Below the pieces are notes generated by a model. That model was not told where the DNA came from, made no database searches, and worked only from the letters and a program-made list of their open reading frames with translations. Positions 23,471 to 36,290 of a DNA stretch of 64,000 nt are shown here, one piece after another (the stretch's first letter is position 1; the number at the start of each line of letters is the position of its first letter). The DNA comes from Epiperipatus broadwayi. Taxonomy: Eukaryota > Onychophora > Udeonychophora > Euonychophora > Peripatidae. A program made the position numbers and the translations under genes. The stretch spans positions 2,236,001 through 2,300,000 of the forward strand of contig JAQFVV010000037.1 of assembly GCA_028023455.1 (NCBI GenBank), written 5' to 3'.

Positions 23471-25330
23471 TGCTGTAAAAGAAAAGATGTTTTTCTATGA
23501 AAAATAATCTCCAGGTAGAAATCTATTTTTGTTTTATGTATTTCAATTTTTGTTGTTTATATTGTAATTTTATTTTCCAAATTACAAAAAAAAATTGCTT
23601 TTAGCTTAAACATGCTAAAAGGTTTTCTTTTATCAAATATATAGAACTTGACAGGGAAAGCCGGATTTGGAAAGGTAACAAAAGATTCGAAATTAAATGA
23701 GATAGTATCATACATATTTTCGCTATCAAAATTGGATCCCAAAGAAAAAAAATAAAAATTTCCAAGCAATTAGGAAATAACTGGAGATATTGATTGTATA
23801 AGATTAAAGAAATAAAACATTTTTTTATTATTTAAAAAAGGAAAAAAATTGTGGACATTTGCCTTTGGTACCAGAGAAGAAAGGAGAAAGCTCTCTCTCA
23901 CATATATAAGGGAGAAATGCTGATATAAATAATTATTTTGGCAATTAAAGCAATTGCCAGTGAAAAATAGATATGTCATCGAATCGTTAACATTACATCT
24001 GAGAAATATAATCGAACTGCAGCTGACTGAATGTTCAAGCATGTGATTATGGTAAGAAGTCATAAATGTGATTGGCTTTGCACCACTGCTCAGGTATGGA
24101 AATGTGCTACTGATCCTGTTGTCTATCTACATCCAGAAATCCGCATCCGACCAAGACTTCCCACAAATTAGAAGAAAACAACTTTACCAACTAATTATTC
24201 CACAGGAAGCTGAAAATCAAAACATTATCTGGACAGTTCATATGGCCATATTTTTTTGTATATAGTAAGCTTACACCTATATGTATCTGAATAACATGAC
24301 TTCCTGGGGACTAAAGTAATTATTATACTTTCATTTAAATATTTGTCATATAATTTAACGGTATATGTACACTATTTTTTTGTTTCTTGTAAAAATGTAT
24401 TTTAACTTTAATAATTTTCCTAATGATAGACATTAACTATTAAAGATGTTATATATGTAATTTCATGAGAGTGGTGAATGTATTTCTCTTTTTATCTTAT
24501 TAATTGCGTTTCATTACCTATTAGTATTCTTGTGTGATTATAAGAGTAAACATATGCTCTAATTTAACATATCTCCAGCGGTATATTTACCCCCTCCCCC
24601 ACTCTGTGATTGAGCTAGCTTGGATTGGCTAAGTCCGATAATGGTGATCATAAATATATTGCTGGGTACATATGAGTAGGGGATAAGTAGATAATATTGT
24701 TGGGAAATAGAGCAAATTGATTGGGTTATTGGATTAAAATATTTTACTTTATAATAATATTTCTAGATTTAATAGATCAAATCGATGCTTGGATGTCTCC
24801 AAAATTGATTAATCAGATATTACTGTGAGAACAAAATAATCCAAGTTATATTTTTTTAATGGTAGATAATATTTAAAATAAATTATCTGCAGATTAATGG
24901 CGACTAGACAGTCATCCCAACAAATTAATTGAAACGTGATATACGATAAGTTAGTTTAAAAGTAACCAAAAGATAGGCCGCCTCTTTACAGTACTTACGA
25001 ATTTTTTTTTTTTTTTGTTAGGGTTTTTTGGGTATTCACAAATATTGGTGACATTTTTAGAAGATACTTACGAACTGATTACATTTTTTTTCCTATAAGA
25101 TACGAACTGTCGTTACCTCAATTCTCTTTAATATTACAATTTGTCCATGTCACTTTATAAAATATTTATTAAATTACAATTATTAAATTACCTATAAATA
25201 ATTATTTTCTAAAACTGCTCCTAAATTTTAAAAAGAAATTCAACAAAATATAGAGAAAATTATTGTTTTAGAATTGTATTAAAATAAATTAGATGCAAAT
25301 TTTACAAACAAAAAAAATTACAAAGTGAAA
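23471..25330. other. Intron, no firm feature
   Basis: Contains modest open frames (23769-23557 minus, 24063-23770 minus, 24068-24265 plus) without recognisable similarity, and a C-rich run near 24590. I see no transposon ends. The 24068 frame could be a fragment of an unknown element, but nothing supports that. Confidence 0.4.
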
Positions 25331-25339
25331 GCAAATTTT

Positions 25340-26534
25340 TATTATTATTATTTTGATGACACTTGGCATTGAATAGTTTTGGGAAGTTTGTTAAAATTTG
25401 GCTAATATGAACTTAAACTATCTGTGACCTATGTTTAGTTTTTATCGCATTCATGTAGGAAAATGCTGATTCGCACAAATATGTTGAACCAAAAAATGCA
25501 TTGAAATATGCAACAACTCTCCAAATATTTGGATATTTATCCTTGCTTATTAATATCCAGAAACTCATTTGAAGCCATTGATTTTAAATGTATATCACAT
25601 TTAATATTTACTATTTCTTCTTCTAGGCCCGCTGAATCTGTAGTATAAAATCATTTAATTTCATAACAATATTTTTGATATTGATGTTAACATTAAATGG
25701 ATAAGATTAAAAACTAGCGATATCTCAGTTTGTTAAATCCCACGAATCTTTCTTCAAATTCCTGTATGAGGAGAATTACATTTTCAACATATTTGTTGTA
25801 GATTAGATTCTTTCTATCTTTAGACCTTGTCAGCCATATTTTTGAAATGTTTTAATTCACGATGTTTCAATTGCATTACAAACATACTTAATTTTTTTTT
25901 GAATGACTTCAAAGTACTTATCATAATTATTATTGTTTTATCTTTTCTTTATAGTTCTACATTTAAGTTATTTAGTTTTTCTGTAATACTACAGAAAAGG
26001 GCAGGGTCAAGAAGCCATTCTTTGTCATTCAGTTCTGGATATGAAAACATACTTAATTTTTTTTTGAATGACTTCAAAGTACTTATCATAATTATTATTG
26101 TTTTATCTTTTCTTTATAGTTCTACATTTAAGTTATTTAGTTTTTCTGTAATACTACAGAAAAGGGCAGGGTCAAGAAGCCATTCTTTGTCATTCAGTTC
26201 TGGATATGAATCACCTTTAGTTTCCAAAAATGATATTATTTATGGTAGATATTCTCTGAATCTGATTTAAAAATTTTGCTCGACTTAACCACTTTACATC
26301 AATATGTAATAACAATTTACTATGTTCACACTCACATTCTTTTAGCAAATCCCAGAATTGACAACGTAACAAGCTTTTTGATCTTATTTTATGAACAATT
26401 TTGAAGGCAACACTTATAACGTGATTAAATTTCAATACTTTTAAACATAAGGCATGCTGATGTATAATATAATGATAATCCATAAAACTAGGTATATCAT
26501 TATCGTTTTTAAAATTTTTTTTATTTTTATTCAT
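25340..26534 (-). pseudogene. hAT transposase remnant (GTF2IRD2/ZBED-like)
   Basis: The minus-strand frame 26534-26217 reads YHYIIHQHALCLKVL, then KIVHKIRSKSLLRCQFWDLL and LLLHIDVKWLSRAKFLNQ. This is the HCxxHRxALxxK..L....I.xIKSRxLxxRLF..L..E.xSEHxxLLLHTEVRWLSRGKxL pattern of the hAT-related transposases behind GTF2IRD2-like and ZBED-like proteins. Continuing to about 25340 with stops and shifts are further recognisable blocks (KLNNLNVEL, FKKKLSMFVMQL, LEEEIVNIKCDIHLKS and a C-terminal QCQVS). N-terminal BED finger and first catalytic residues were not seen. A 165-bp exact tandem duplication (25881-26210) interrupts it without changing frame. Nonfunctional; antisense to CBP. Confidence 0.75.
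25881..26210. repeat. Exact 165-bp tandem duplication inside the hAT remnant
   Basis: Copies 25881-26045 and 26046-26210 look identical base for base, each running from AACATACTTAATTTTTTTTT to CAGTTCTGGATATGAA. The length is a multiple of three (55 codons). Identity in otherwise diverged sequence means it is recent, or an assembly artefact. Confidence 0.93.
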
Positions 26535-29500
26535 TTGTTAATATGAGTAAAGAAATTTAAAACATCCACCACCACTCCCTCCTAGCATGCCTTCAATAAT
26601 GTGCTAGAGAGAAAGAAAATATATAACAAAAGTATTGTACAAAAGTCCTCTATATTTGTGCCTAGGAAAATCCCCCACATTTTCTCTTTTAACAGTCTTT
26701 AAAATAATTAGACATAAAGTTTGTTTCTTGATTTAATACCTATTTTCTTTCATAGATAGGGAAAAGTCCTGTTTTCTTGTTAAGTCTCATTGGGGACTAT
26801 TTGCTAGCAAGACGAAGTATTCTGAAATGTTCAGAACTTTTTTATTTTAAAATCACTTCACTAAAATCCTTGTTTCTCTAGAATAAGTTAATTTCATTTG
26901 GGGGGGGGGGGCAATTAAATATTTCTAAGAATTTTAGCTCTAGCATTATACAAAAATAATTTAATAGTTTTTAACTTCTTCCAACCTGGATTTATTTTTG
27001 AGATCAACAATAACAACAGGTGTTATTTTAAATTTAACTATTTTTAAAGGAGAATAATTTTGAATTTTTACTTTTTTTATATTCAAATCAGAGCTTGCGC
27101 CATGCCTTTTTATAGCATTAAGATGCAATAGTTAAAGTTTTCTCTCTGAAAATAGATTGAATTGAGCAAGCAATAATATTTGATCTTTGTTGCTATTACT
27201 TGTCATACCCTTAACAAATTTCTTTTTGCATAGACTAATTACAATGTGTAATTTGAATTGCTTTACCCTGCTTAGCAAGGGCAATCAGGAAAAAATTTGG
27301 CTGGTTACTCCAGCTAAAAATTACATTATAAGCTGTGAACAAACAACTTATTCTAGTATATATAGTAATTAAAAAACTTCCTTCAATGTACATACATTAT
27401 ATGCTTGTGTAAACTCTGTTATGTGTATTATGCAAATGTGCACTTAAAATATGTATGTATATATGGTAATGCAACATAAATCTGTGTAAAAACACTTATC
27501 TTAAAAGTTGATTTTTTCCGTGATCCATTCATCAGTCGTAATTGTCTAAATTTTCTGAATCATGAATTGCTTATTCTAATGTTCATTGTTGTTTTCTAAA
27601 TCCTTCGATGATCTTGGATTTTTTTGAGGAGTGAAAGATAATGGCTGATGATTTAGAAAAGTTTAGAATGGATGTTTGACATGCTTCTTGGATTTTTTTT
27701 TTATATATGTGATGCCATGATTTTGGAGTTTGGATATACCTACACTGATTTGAACAATTTGTTATAGTTTGTCTTTGTTTTTAAAAGTAAGTGGCAACGA
27801 TAAATGGATAAACCCATAGAAGAACAGATATTATTTCCTTCTCTTTACAGTTGACTTTAGATATCCATTTCTGTTTCCATGCATCAGAGATATTTTTTCA
27901 TTGTCATATTAGTTGTAGTCATGGTTATAATTGAAAATGTATGGAGTTATAAACTTATACAGAATTTCTAGGGGGGGGGGAGTGCATTTTTTAACTGTTC
28001 AAAAATACAACAAAATGGATGAGAAAGTAAACTAGCAGTTAACAATTTTTTGTGTTTTTCTACGCAACTGTATCATTGCACTGAAAAAAAAATCAATACC
28101 AAAGTTTTATTTTTTACAAATTTGTATGGCTGTATTATGTATTTAGAATTAAAAAATAAGTTTAATAACTTATTTAATTGATCATAAGGACTTGTTATTT
28201 GTCATCAATATAAAAGTAGCAAAATTAGCATACAATACATCGTCAAAACTATTAAGAAAAAAAAATTCTGATGTATTAAAAAAGAAAAAAAAATGTATCT
28301 AATGCATTTTTTGTTTGCATATTGTAATCAATATTTTTTTTATTTATTTGCAATATATATTTATGCCGATCTAAATAAAGATCACGTTATATACATTACA
28401 TACACCAGATGTAGAATTTTTTTTTTTTTTGGCCATGAGATGACGTTTTTTGAAATGACTTAAAATTTTTCCCATTAGTGCAGACAAATTATTTAAATAA
28501 ATATTAAAGGTATAATTCTTTATCAGTTTATGTATACAAGTTTTTTAAAATCAAAAATGCATTTATGTTATCAGTTTTATGCTGAATAAAAATTTTTTTT
28601 TTTCAGTTTTATATTTTTATACATGTGCAATAATGATTCGAGATGTTTTAAAATCGAGCAAATAGATTGCGTTATTTTTAATTTAGATTTAGTAATTTTT
28701 GATTATCCAAAGTTCATTATTATGAAATCCCCCCACTACAATAACATTTATTTATGATGACTAAATTACAATACAATGACCATTATTTTAGCCACAAACA
28801 AAATACTGTTAGTGAAAATTTTAATCTACTATAGTGGGTAAAATACCATTTTTAAACTAATGTACACATTTTAAAATTTAATACGGTATTAATGTATTTG
28901 GTTGTTGTATGTCATTAAAATATGATTTTGATTTTTTATTATACTGAATGAAACGTCTTTGGAGCAAATTTTTGGATATATCATTAATGAACTGATTGTC
29001 TTGCAAAGACAGATAAATTAAATAAAATACTGTATTGTGTATTATGAATAAACTGTACTGCACAGTTTCATTATGAAGGTCACTATAGCATTAATAACTA
29101 TCCTATGATATCATTATTCTTGCAAAATAGCCGTTAAATTATTTTTATTTATGAGCATTATAATGAATAATCAATTGTAAATCAAAATAATTGTTACATA
29201 TTCAATGTGATTGCTATTGTGAATCCTCTCATAAAGGACAAGTGCTAAGTGGAGTATAAGATTAATTGATATTTATTTTCAAATTTTATTCTTATTTCTG
29301 TACATCTTTCATTTTAACTCGTTCATATCACTCTAGAAGTCAGAGCTATCTCTCACAGATATGTTTTTAAAACACCAGTAAGGCATTGCTCATATTGTAA
29401 TTTTAACTTCGTATACATTTTTTTAAGACATACTTTTAACTTCTTATGTATATATTTTAATATATATATTTTAAACTTTTATTTCATAATTTTGTGGACC

Positions 29501-29951
29501 ATAGACATGAAAAAGATAAGTGATTCCCAAGATGCCCATTTCATGCTGAATCAGTATTCATCAATTGGTCCAGATCACAATCTTTTACATGTATTTTCAT
29601 CCTTTGTTTAGGCTTCATAGAAAAAGTACTATAGTTTGATTATAAAGGTTAAACTTTCTGCATTTAACAACTTTGCCACTAATCACTTTATAGAATTATA
29701 TTAATGATTATTATTGATCATTTATTTTTAATATTTAACTTTCATATTTCATTTTTTTAGCACGCACACATTTAATTATTTTCTTTATATCTAAAATCCT
29801 CATTATTCACGCACACATATATCTTTTATTTTAAAATAAACGGAAAGAGATTTTCTTTTAGTTTTTAAGATTTTTTTTTTTTTTTTAAATTAAATGAAAA
29901 GAGAGTATTTTTTAATTTTATGTAAAAGTTTTATAGTTCAAACTTTTATAA
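26535..29951. other. Intron, A+T-rich, no firm feature
   Basis: 3.4 kb between the hAT remnant and the inverted Merlin-like copy. Contains G-runs at 26899-26911 and 27971-27980, TA-rich stretches and no frame with recognisable similarity. Near 29535-29570 a block like CATTTCATGCTGAATCAGTA resembles the foldback family at 58.1 kb (TTTAATGTTGAATCAGCACT). Confidence 0.5.
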
Positions 29952-31822
29952 CTTTAACTGGTTGTTTTCTCATCCTTGGTGTTCGCCTTAAGATGTCGCT
30001 CCTTCTAGGTAAATTCCTAGAAATATATCGTTTCACCGGCCTTCACCCAACAAAAGAGGAATTTTTTTACATTATAAACGCAGAAAAGTCCTCACGTTAT
30101 GTTGGATGGAGGAGGCGGCGACAGAAGCCAACACAAAGAGACTTCTTTCTATGATAAAACACAGAAAGAGTTCCCGACGGCTGCCGGTTATGGATTTTTT
30201 TCTATGCTAAAAGCAAAGAGAAAGAAATGCCTTGATCGGCTGCCGTAGTAGTCTATTTTATTCATCATTTTCTCGTAATAGTAGAATCTATTCTCTCTGT
30301 AGTTTCGGGTGAGAGTGTGAGTATTTGAAGCGGTCGTATTTTTTTTAAATTTGATAAGACGTCTATTTTTTTAATGTGTTGTAACTTACTTTACTGTTTT
30401 AAGTTTAGTAATAATGTTCTGAAGATTCCATTACGAAGGGGTAACCCTCAAAAATTGTTTTTAAGGATGCGAAAGAGAGAAAAAATTAAAGGATCATGCG
30501 AAAAGTACCGTTTTCGCGAGAATTCGTCCATGACCAGTTACTTTCGCGATATATATACGCACAAACAAAAACAACCCACTGTCTAATTATTAGGAATTAT
30601 TTGTCCGAAAAATAAAATTAGTCGGGTATTATTTTTTTTTTGTTTTGTTACATTTATTATTTCAGAATAAGATTAGTTTTTATATTTACACACTAACAAA
30701 AACAACCCAGTTCCTGATTAATTACTGTCTTTTTTTTTAAAAAAAAAAAAAAAAGTAAATTCAACGGGGTTTGATTTTTTCCAATGGAGTCTTTGAATTA
30801 CGGTTTGTTTGTTTTTATATATACACAAGATTTACCAAAAAAAAAAAGAAACCCACTTTCTGATTATTACTGTCAAAAGAAACGCAAATTAGTCTGCTAT
30901 CATTTTTAAATTTAGTATTTCAATAACGGTACCCTTTTTATATAGACAGACTTAACAAAAACAACGCACTTTCTGATTCATTACTGTCCCCAAAAAAAGA
31001 AAACGGAAATTAGTCGGGTATCATTTTTTAATCGAGTCTTTTAATGACGGTGCTTACTAATAGTAGTCAGGTATCAATTCTAAATTGTAGTACATAAATT
31101 ACGTTACTTTTGATAGATTTAGAATTATGTCTTGCTTTTTTAATAAAATGATTGATTTACTCTTGACCAAAAATACCGTAACTTTAAAAAAAAAGACACA
31201 CAAAGTCCCAAAAAAAAATGAGAAAAAGCCCCGTAACTTTAAAGACACACAAACGCAAAAACAATCTAAGATTAATAAACATTGACTTATTACGTATTGC
31301 TTTTGAATCAAATTATTGATTTACTCTTGCAAAAAAAATACCGTAATTTTAAAAAGACACATCTAAAGTCCAAAACAAAAAAATTCGAAAAAGCCCCGTA
31401 ATTTTAAAGACACACACACAAACTCAAAAACAAGATAAGATTAATAAACATTTACTTATTACATCTTGCTTTTGAATAAAATTATTGATTTACTCTTGCA
31501 AAAAAAAAAAAAAAAGACCGTAACTTTAAAAAGACACATGTAAAGTCAAAAAAAAAAAAATTACAAAAACACCGTAACTTTAAAGACACACAAACTAAAA
31601 AACAAGATAAGATTAATAAACATTTACAAAAATGAAAAAAAACTAACATCATATAATAGTATTAGTTAGTAGAATATTTTATTACAAATCTAAGAAATCA
31701 GATCTTTTTAGATCAAACCGATCATTTAGATCCGGCCCGGAATCGTTATATGTATATGTTTTTGATTAGCATCAACGCCATCTTAAGGCGAACACCAAGG
31801 ATGAGAATACAACCCTTTAACT
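29952..31822. mobile_element. Merlin-like TIR element 4 (copy B, inverted) with 8-bp TSD
   Basis: The element is 29960-31814 between perfect duplications CTTTAACT (29952-29959, 31815-31822). It is the same family as 21694-23462 but in reverse orientation: its right end, reverse-complemented, begins GGTTGTATTCTCATCCTTGG and then matches the left end of copy A for over 100 bases with only a few differences (for example around GATTCCGGGCCGGA). Subrepeats occupy 31270-31640. The plus-strand frame 30374-30586 (LKIPLRRGNPQK) matches the minus-strand frame of copy A. No transposase. Its own intact TSD shows an independent insertion, not a segmental inversion. Confidence 0.9.
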
Positions 31823-32279
31823 TTTCTAAGTTAGATTTTCTCCTCCCTGAATTAATTAATTTCTAAAACTTATATTGATAACTGACGTTTGCCTTTTGGC
31901 AATCTATGTTTATATGAAGAAATCTCTTTATACTTTTATATTAAACTTCCTTTTATTAAACTTTTAACTATTTCTTTAAACGAAATGTTTTTATTTTAAT
32001 CATTTACTGACAGTGATTTTATGATTCATTATCAATTTTAAAACTTTTTGCGTTATTTATGAAAATTTTTATTTTTAATAATTGTAAGCACGATTTTACA
32101 TGGAACGCTATCCATTAGCGGTATAATATATATGAAGTTAAAAGTATATTTAAAAAAAATGTACATGAAGTTAAAATTCTAAATTGAACTATGTATGTTT
32201 TACTTACTGTAAAAAAGTGAACTGGGTGTTTCAAAAACACATCCAGAGTAAGAGAAGTTGGTCTGAATTCTGAACTGAT
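31823..32279. other. Intron, no feature seen
   Basis: A+T-rich; the minus frame 32330-32115 has no recognisable similarity. Confidence 0.4.
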
Positions 32280-34000
32280 AGATAATGGTGATATGATTAA
32301 GCCAAGGTAAAAAATGAACTGACATAACAAAATTTAAAATATATTACAGAAGTTAAAATGGGATAAATACAGTTTATGCCTTCGCAAAAGTGGTGTAGTT
32401 AAAGTTATTAAATTATCATGTTTATTCAGAAAGTGGTTAAATGGATAAAAGAAAATAACATACTGGGAGAGTCATGGAGAATTTAAACCTGTTAAGATGT
32501 ATAAGGATAGCTTATATGTCATCATACAATTTATAGAAATAGATAGCTTGTGTTAGATGAATAAAAATAGATTGTAGACGTTAAATTAAAGTATGAATGG
32601 AGCTTTAGTGAGTCTGATTAAGAGATTATACGAAAATAATCAATATATTTATCATTAAAAAATATAATCAATTAATAATTAAAAAATGATGGATCAAAGC
32701 AATGGTATTCTAAGTTTTTTATTATATTCAAGAGCAAATAACAAGCAAGTATATATATTTTCTGTTTTTTTTTTTTTCCCCTCTAATATTTTTTGTGTGC
32801 AGAAATTAAGGAAGTCGTAGAAATATTTCTGAAGTCTTATTCAAATAAAAGAATAGGAATTAAATTTAGTGAAGAAAAGTGAAAAATGATAATGATAAAT
32901 GTTAGGGCAAAGAAAAGAGCGTATTTTGGAGGATTTAAATATGAATATGATAAGTAGATATAATTATTTGGAAATCATTTTGAATAACCAAAAAGGTCTT
33001 TTGGGGAGTAAAATTGATAAATGATGCAAATGAAAAAAAGTATTGATAAAGAGATTAACATTATTTTTTAGCAAGAATTATACAGCAATTGTAATAATGA
33101 GGTTATCCTATGGGAATAATATATTGTGTGCTATAAAGAAATGTTGTATATTTTGGGGGGAAATGTAAAGGGAAGTAGAAAGACATGTTTTGGATCCAAA
33201 TGAGGTAATTTAAAGAGATATATCAATGGTTAAGTTTTAACTTGAGGGATGCAAATTGAAAATGTTTAATAGTTTTTAATTGAATTTTGAGTAAAAATCA
33301 ATCATCAAGGATAGATGAAAAGAACTGCATACAATTTTTTTCATCAATTTATTTATATAAAACATGGAATGAACAGATAAAGATTTTTGAGTGTTGAAGA
33401 TTAGAAGCAGCAGAATAGCTTCACTAATAAAAGGCAGAGAGTTAGAGAGATGAAAAATAAAAGTTTAAATATACGTAGAAATAAGCAGAATATTGGGTAT
33501 GACTCATTTTATGATAATAAGTAAAGTAATTTTAAAACTTTTATCTTTAGCAATAAGAGAATATATATATAATTGGAATAATTTTGGATTAGGGTTTGGT
33601 TTGCAAATTGTCTAATAAATGTATAAAAAATATTAAGCACTTACATCAGAAAGGATGCAGTTAATGAAGTTATGATTAAATAATTATGGATTACGTGATT
33701 ATACAGAAAATAAGTTTTTGTTTTTTATGGTTATGATTGGAAAACTATAGATGATCTTGAAATTAAAGTCATTGAATGGACAAAAGTGATGTAAAACTAG
33801 AATAAAATAAATAAGTTTAAAGTTTTGGATGTTATGCAGTGTAGAAAATGCTAAAAGGGGAATGTGATAGCTAATATCTTATGGCATATTGGTTGTGAGA
33901 TTCCTGATTTTAAAAAGAAGAAACCATGTTGCTTCACATTGGATGTTAGAAAGATTCTTGTGATGGATCAAAATTAGTAAAGTTTTAAATTTTATTTTAA
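32280..34000 (+). mobile_element. Decayed LINE, C-terminal RT to zinc-knuckle-like end
   Basis: On the plus strand, with many stops and frameshifts, successive fragments read EVVEIFLKSYSNKRIGIKF then EEK and MIMINVRAKKRAYFGGFKYE (about 32805-32950). This corresponds to the region just after the YxDD motif of non-LTR reverse transcriptases (KxFxEEKTKxMVFN..). Further down are NVKGSRKTCFGSK, RQRVREMKNKSLN and, near 33830-33960, CRKC, then ANILWHIGCEIPDFKKKK, reminiscent of the C-terminal CxxC..H...C region of LINE ORF2. The plus strand is purine-rich throughout, as if C had been lost to T. Clade not assigned; an old, dead copy. Confidence 0.5.
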
Positions 34001-36095
34001 AATTAAGTTGTCTATTACTAGTTTTATTTAAAGTTGCTATGAAGTGTTTGTAGTTGCACTTTTTCTACTTCTCTTATTAAAGTATATATGGGTTCTTTTA
34101 TTATTTTTATGACTAGTTCATAGCAAATGAAAAAAAGATTGGAATCTTATAAATTGTTAATAATACATATATTCTTTAAATATATATATTTTTAACAAAC
34201 TCATATTTAGAAAAAAATAAAGAAGTGATTATTAGCCATTATTTATTAGATTAGAAATTATATTTTATTTAAATTTAGAAAATAAGGTCTAAATTTAAAA
34301 AAGGTGAAATGTGGAAAAAAAATTTTTTTTTTTTATTGTTTAGATTTATGATAGGATAGTTTTTATTTTTAATTCCTCTTCTCAGATGTACTGCTGTTAT
34401 TTCTCTAGAAATTGTGATTGACATCTTATTTCCAATATGTTGCAGTCATTGGAAAAGCAACAACTTTAATGACTCCTAAGATGCATTTGACAAAACAGAT
34501 TTACTTCTATTAATCTAAGCGTTTTAAATATCACATATTTTTGTTCTAATTTTTTTATTTTTTTTATTGTGCAAAAACATTTGTTTTTTTTTTCTTTTTC
34601 ATGTATTCATATCAATTAAACATTTTTAAATATTTATTGATTGTTTTTTATTAAGTTAGAAATTATTATATTGTTTTACACATTTAAATATACATTATAA
34701 ATTAATAAAATTCAAGTGTAATTTATGTAGATGCATAGTAATCTCCATTTATTCATCTTTTTCTACTCATTGTGTGCAACTATATATTTGAAATATAAGA
34801 ATATAGATGATTGTAATTTTTAGAATATTTAAATGATCAAATTTCAATGTAAAAGTTTGTTCCTGATGTTGCTTTTTATATATAAAATTTAAAATAATCA
34901 ATTTAAACAAAATTGAACCAGACAACTCTCTATAAATAAAAAAATTATTTAATACATCAACCTGGCTTTCATTCCTTATGGTATGGAACCTTATCAAGAT
35001 GTTTCTTTTTACAAAATCACATGACCACTCCAGCCAATAGACATTATTTACATTATAATAAATGTAATTAGTAAAATACATACAGGTATATAAAAATGAT
35101 TAAACTTATGACAATCAAATTTGTAAATACGTCTATTTTTTTAAAAAAGTCAGTTACCTGTTTGATTATTTTAGAATATATATATATATCTTAGACCTTT
35201 TTAGCACTTGAGAGTGAGTTATAAAAAGACTGATCATAAATTTTTCCATAGCTGTTTTGCATAAACATTGCATATGCCCATTAGGGTGATAAAAAATTGG
35301 ATATGTTGGTTATAAACCAGGACTGATAGTAATCAATTAGGTGGATCTCAACTTGGACAGATTAGTATAATCATTATCTGATAAGTTAGTGTCATAAGAT
35401 AATATAAAGAGCATTCCATAAATCGGAAAATTACTCTTTTTTATTATTATTATTATGATGAGTCTGATCATAAACTGAAGATTGATGGGGCAAACATTTT
35501 GTAGTTTTTTGCAAAAACTTATTTAGCAAAAGCATATCAGATTTGAAGGATGGCAGATCTGTGTAGTGACAAAAAAGGGTCATAATTTTAAGTAAGTTAT
35601 CAAGTCTACATTTAGTGACTGATGTCTAGAGAACTAACTATTGTTACATTTACATCACTACCAGTGTATCTATTTTTAATAAATTGAAATGCTTGTATTT
35701 AATGTAAAAACAATCAATAATTAGTATATAAATGTATCCTGTTTTTTCAAACTTCTTTATATGTGTATGCAAGCATAAATTATTATTAATAAAAGATTTG
35801 ATTTTGTAAATTTATACAAACTAAATGAATGATAAGCTAACAGATTCTGAACCATGATATCCATAGATAAAAGTAATAGAATTAATATTTTTGGTTTTAT
35901 GCTTAGTCTATTTTCTAATATGAAAATATACTTGCTTAAGTTTCAGAAAGAGTATATTGTGGTTCACACAATGTCTATGAAAAGATTTAGATCATTAAAT
36001 TGATTAATATTGAAATGTGCTATCTGGATATATATTGAAATAGCGATTGTTGTTATAGTGTTATCTGGATATATATTGAAACAATGATTGATGTT
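34001..36095. other. Intron, A+T-rich, no firm feature
   Basis: Long A/T tracts; the minus frame 35081-34767 (104 codons) has no recognisable similarity. A short direct duplication of TTATCTGGATATATATTGAA occurs at about 36020 and 36061. Confidence 0.5.
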
Positions 36096-36290
36096 ATAGC
36101 TAATAGATAATAAAGCAATTGCATCTTTCAGCAAAATGGTGCTTCAATTCATTTTTATTGTGAAGTACAGTATCAAGAACACTCAACATGATAAGGCATA
36201 CAGCAAACTCTATCTTTTTTTTTTTTTTTTAAGGATTCGATCATCATCAAGAATTCTATTTTGGTTATAATGTAATGTATTAGTTCTCTT
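36096..36290 (+). pseudogene. Possible mariner/Tc1 transposase fragment
   Basis: Near 36125-36185 the plus strand reads ASFQQNGASIHFYCEVQ, which resembles the FQQDGAPPHF...VR block around the second catalytic Asp of Tc1/mariner-superfamily transposases. In a shifted frame at about 36230-36280 FYFGYNVMY is reminiscent of DFFLWGYVK.VVY. A T-tract splits the two. The match is short and decayed, so this call is tentative; no TIRs were found. Confidence 0.4.

Noticed and set aside
24068-24265. 65-codon frame beginning MIGFAPLLRYGN
   Set aside because: No recognisable domain, no splice or promoter context, and similar short frames arise by chance in these introns.
30374-30586. Possible conserved small protein, since the same frame occurs at 22827-23072
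   Set aside because: Both lie in copies of the same mobile element; similarity of the frame follows from DNA identity. Stops and frame ends differ, and no transposase motif is present.
34767-35081. 104-codon minus-strand frame
   Set aside because: Composition is Ile/Phe/Asn/Tyr-rich, as expected from random A+T DNA; no family motif.
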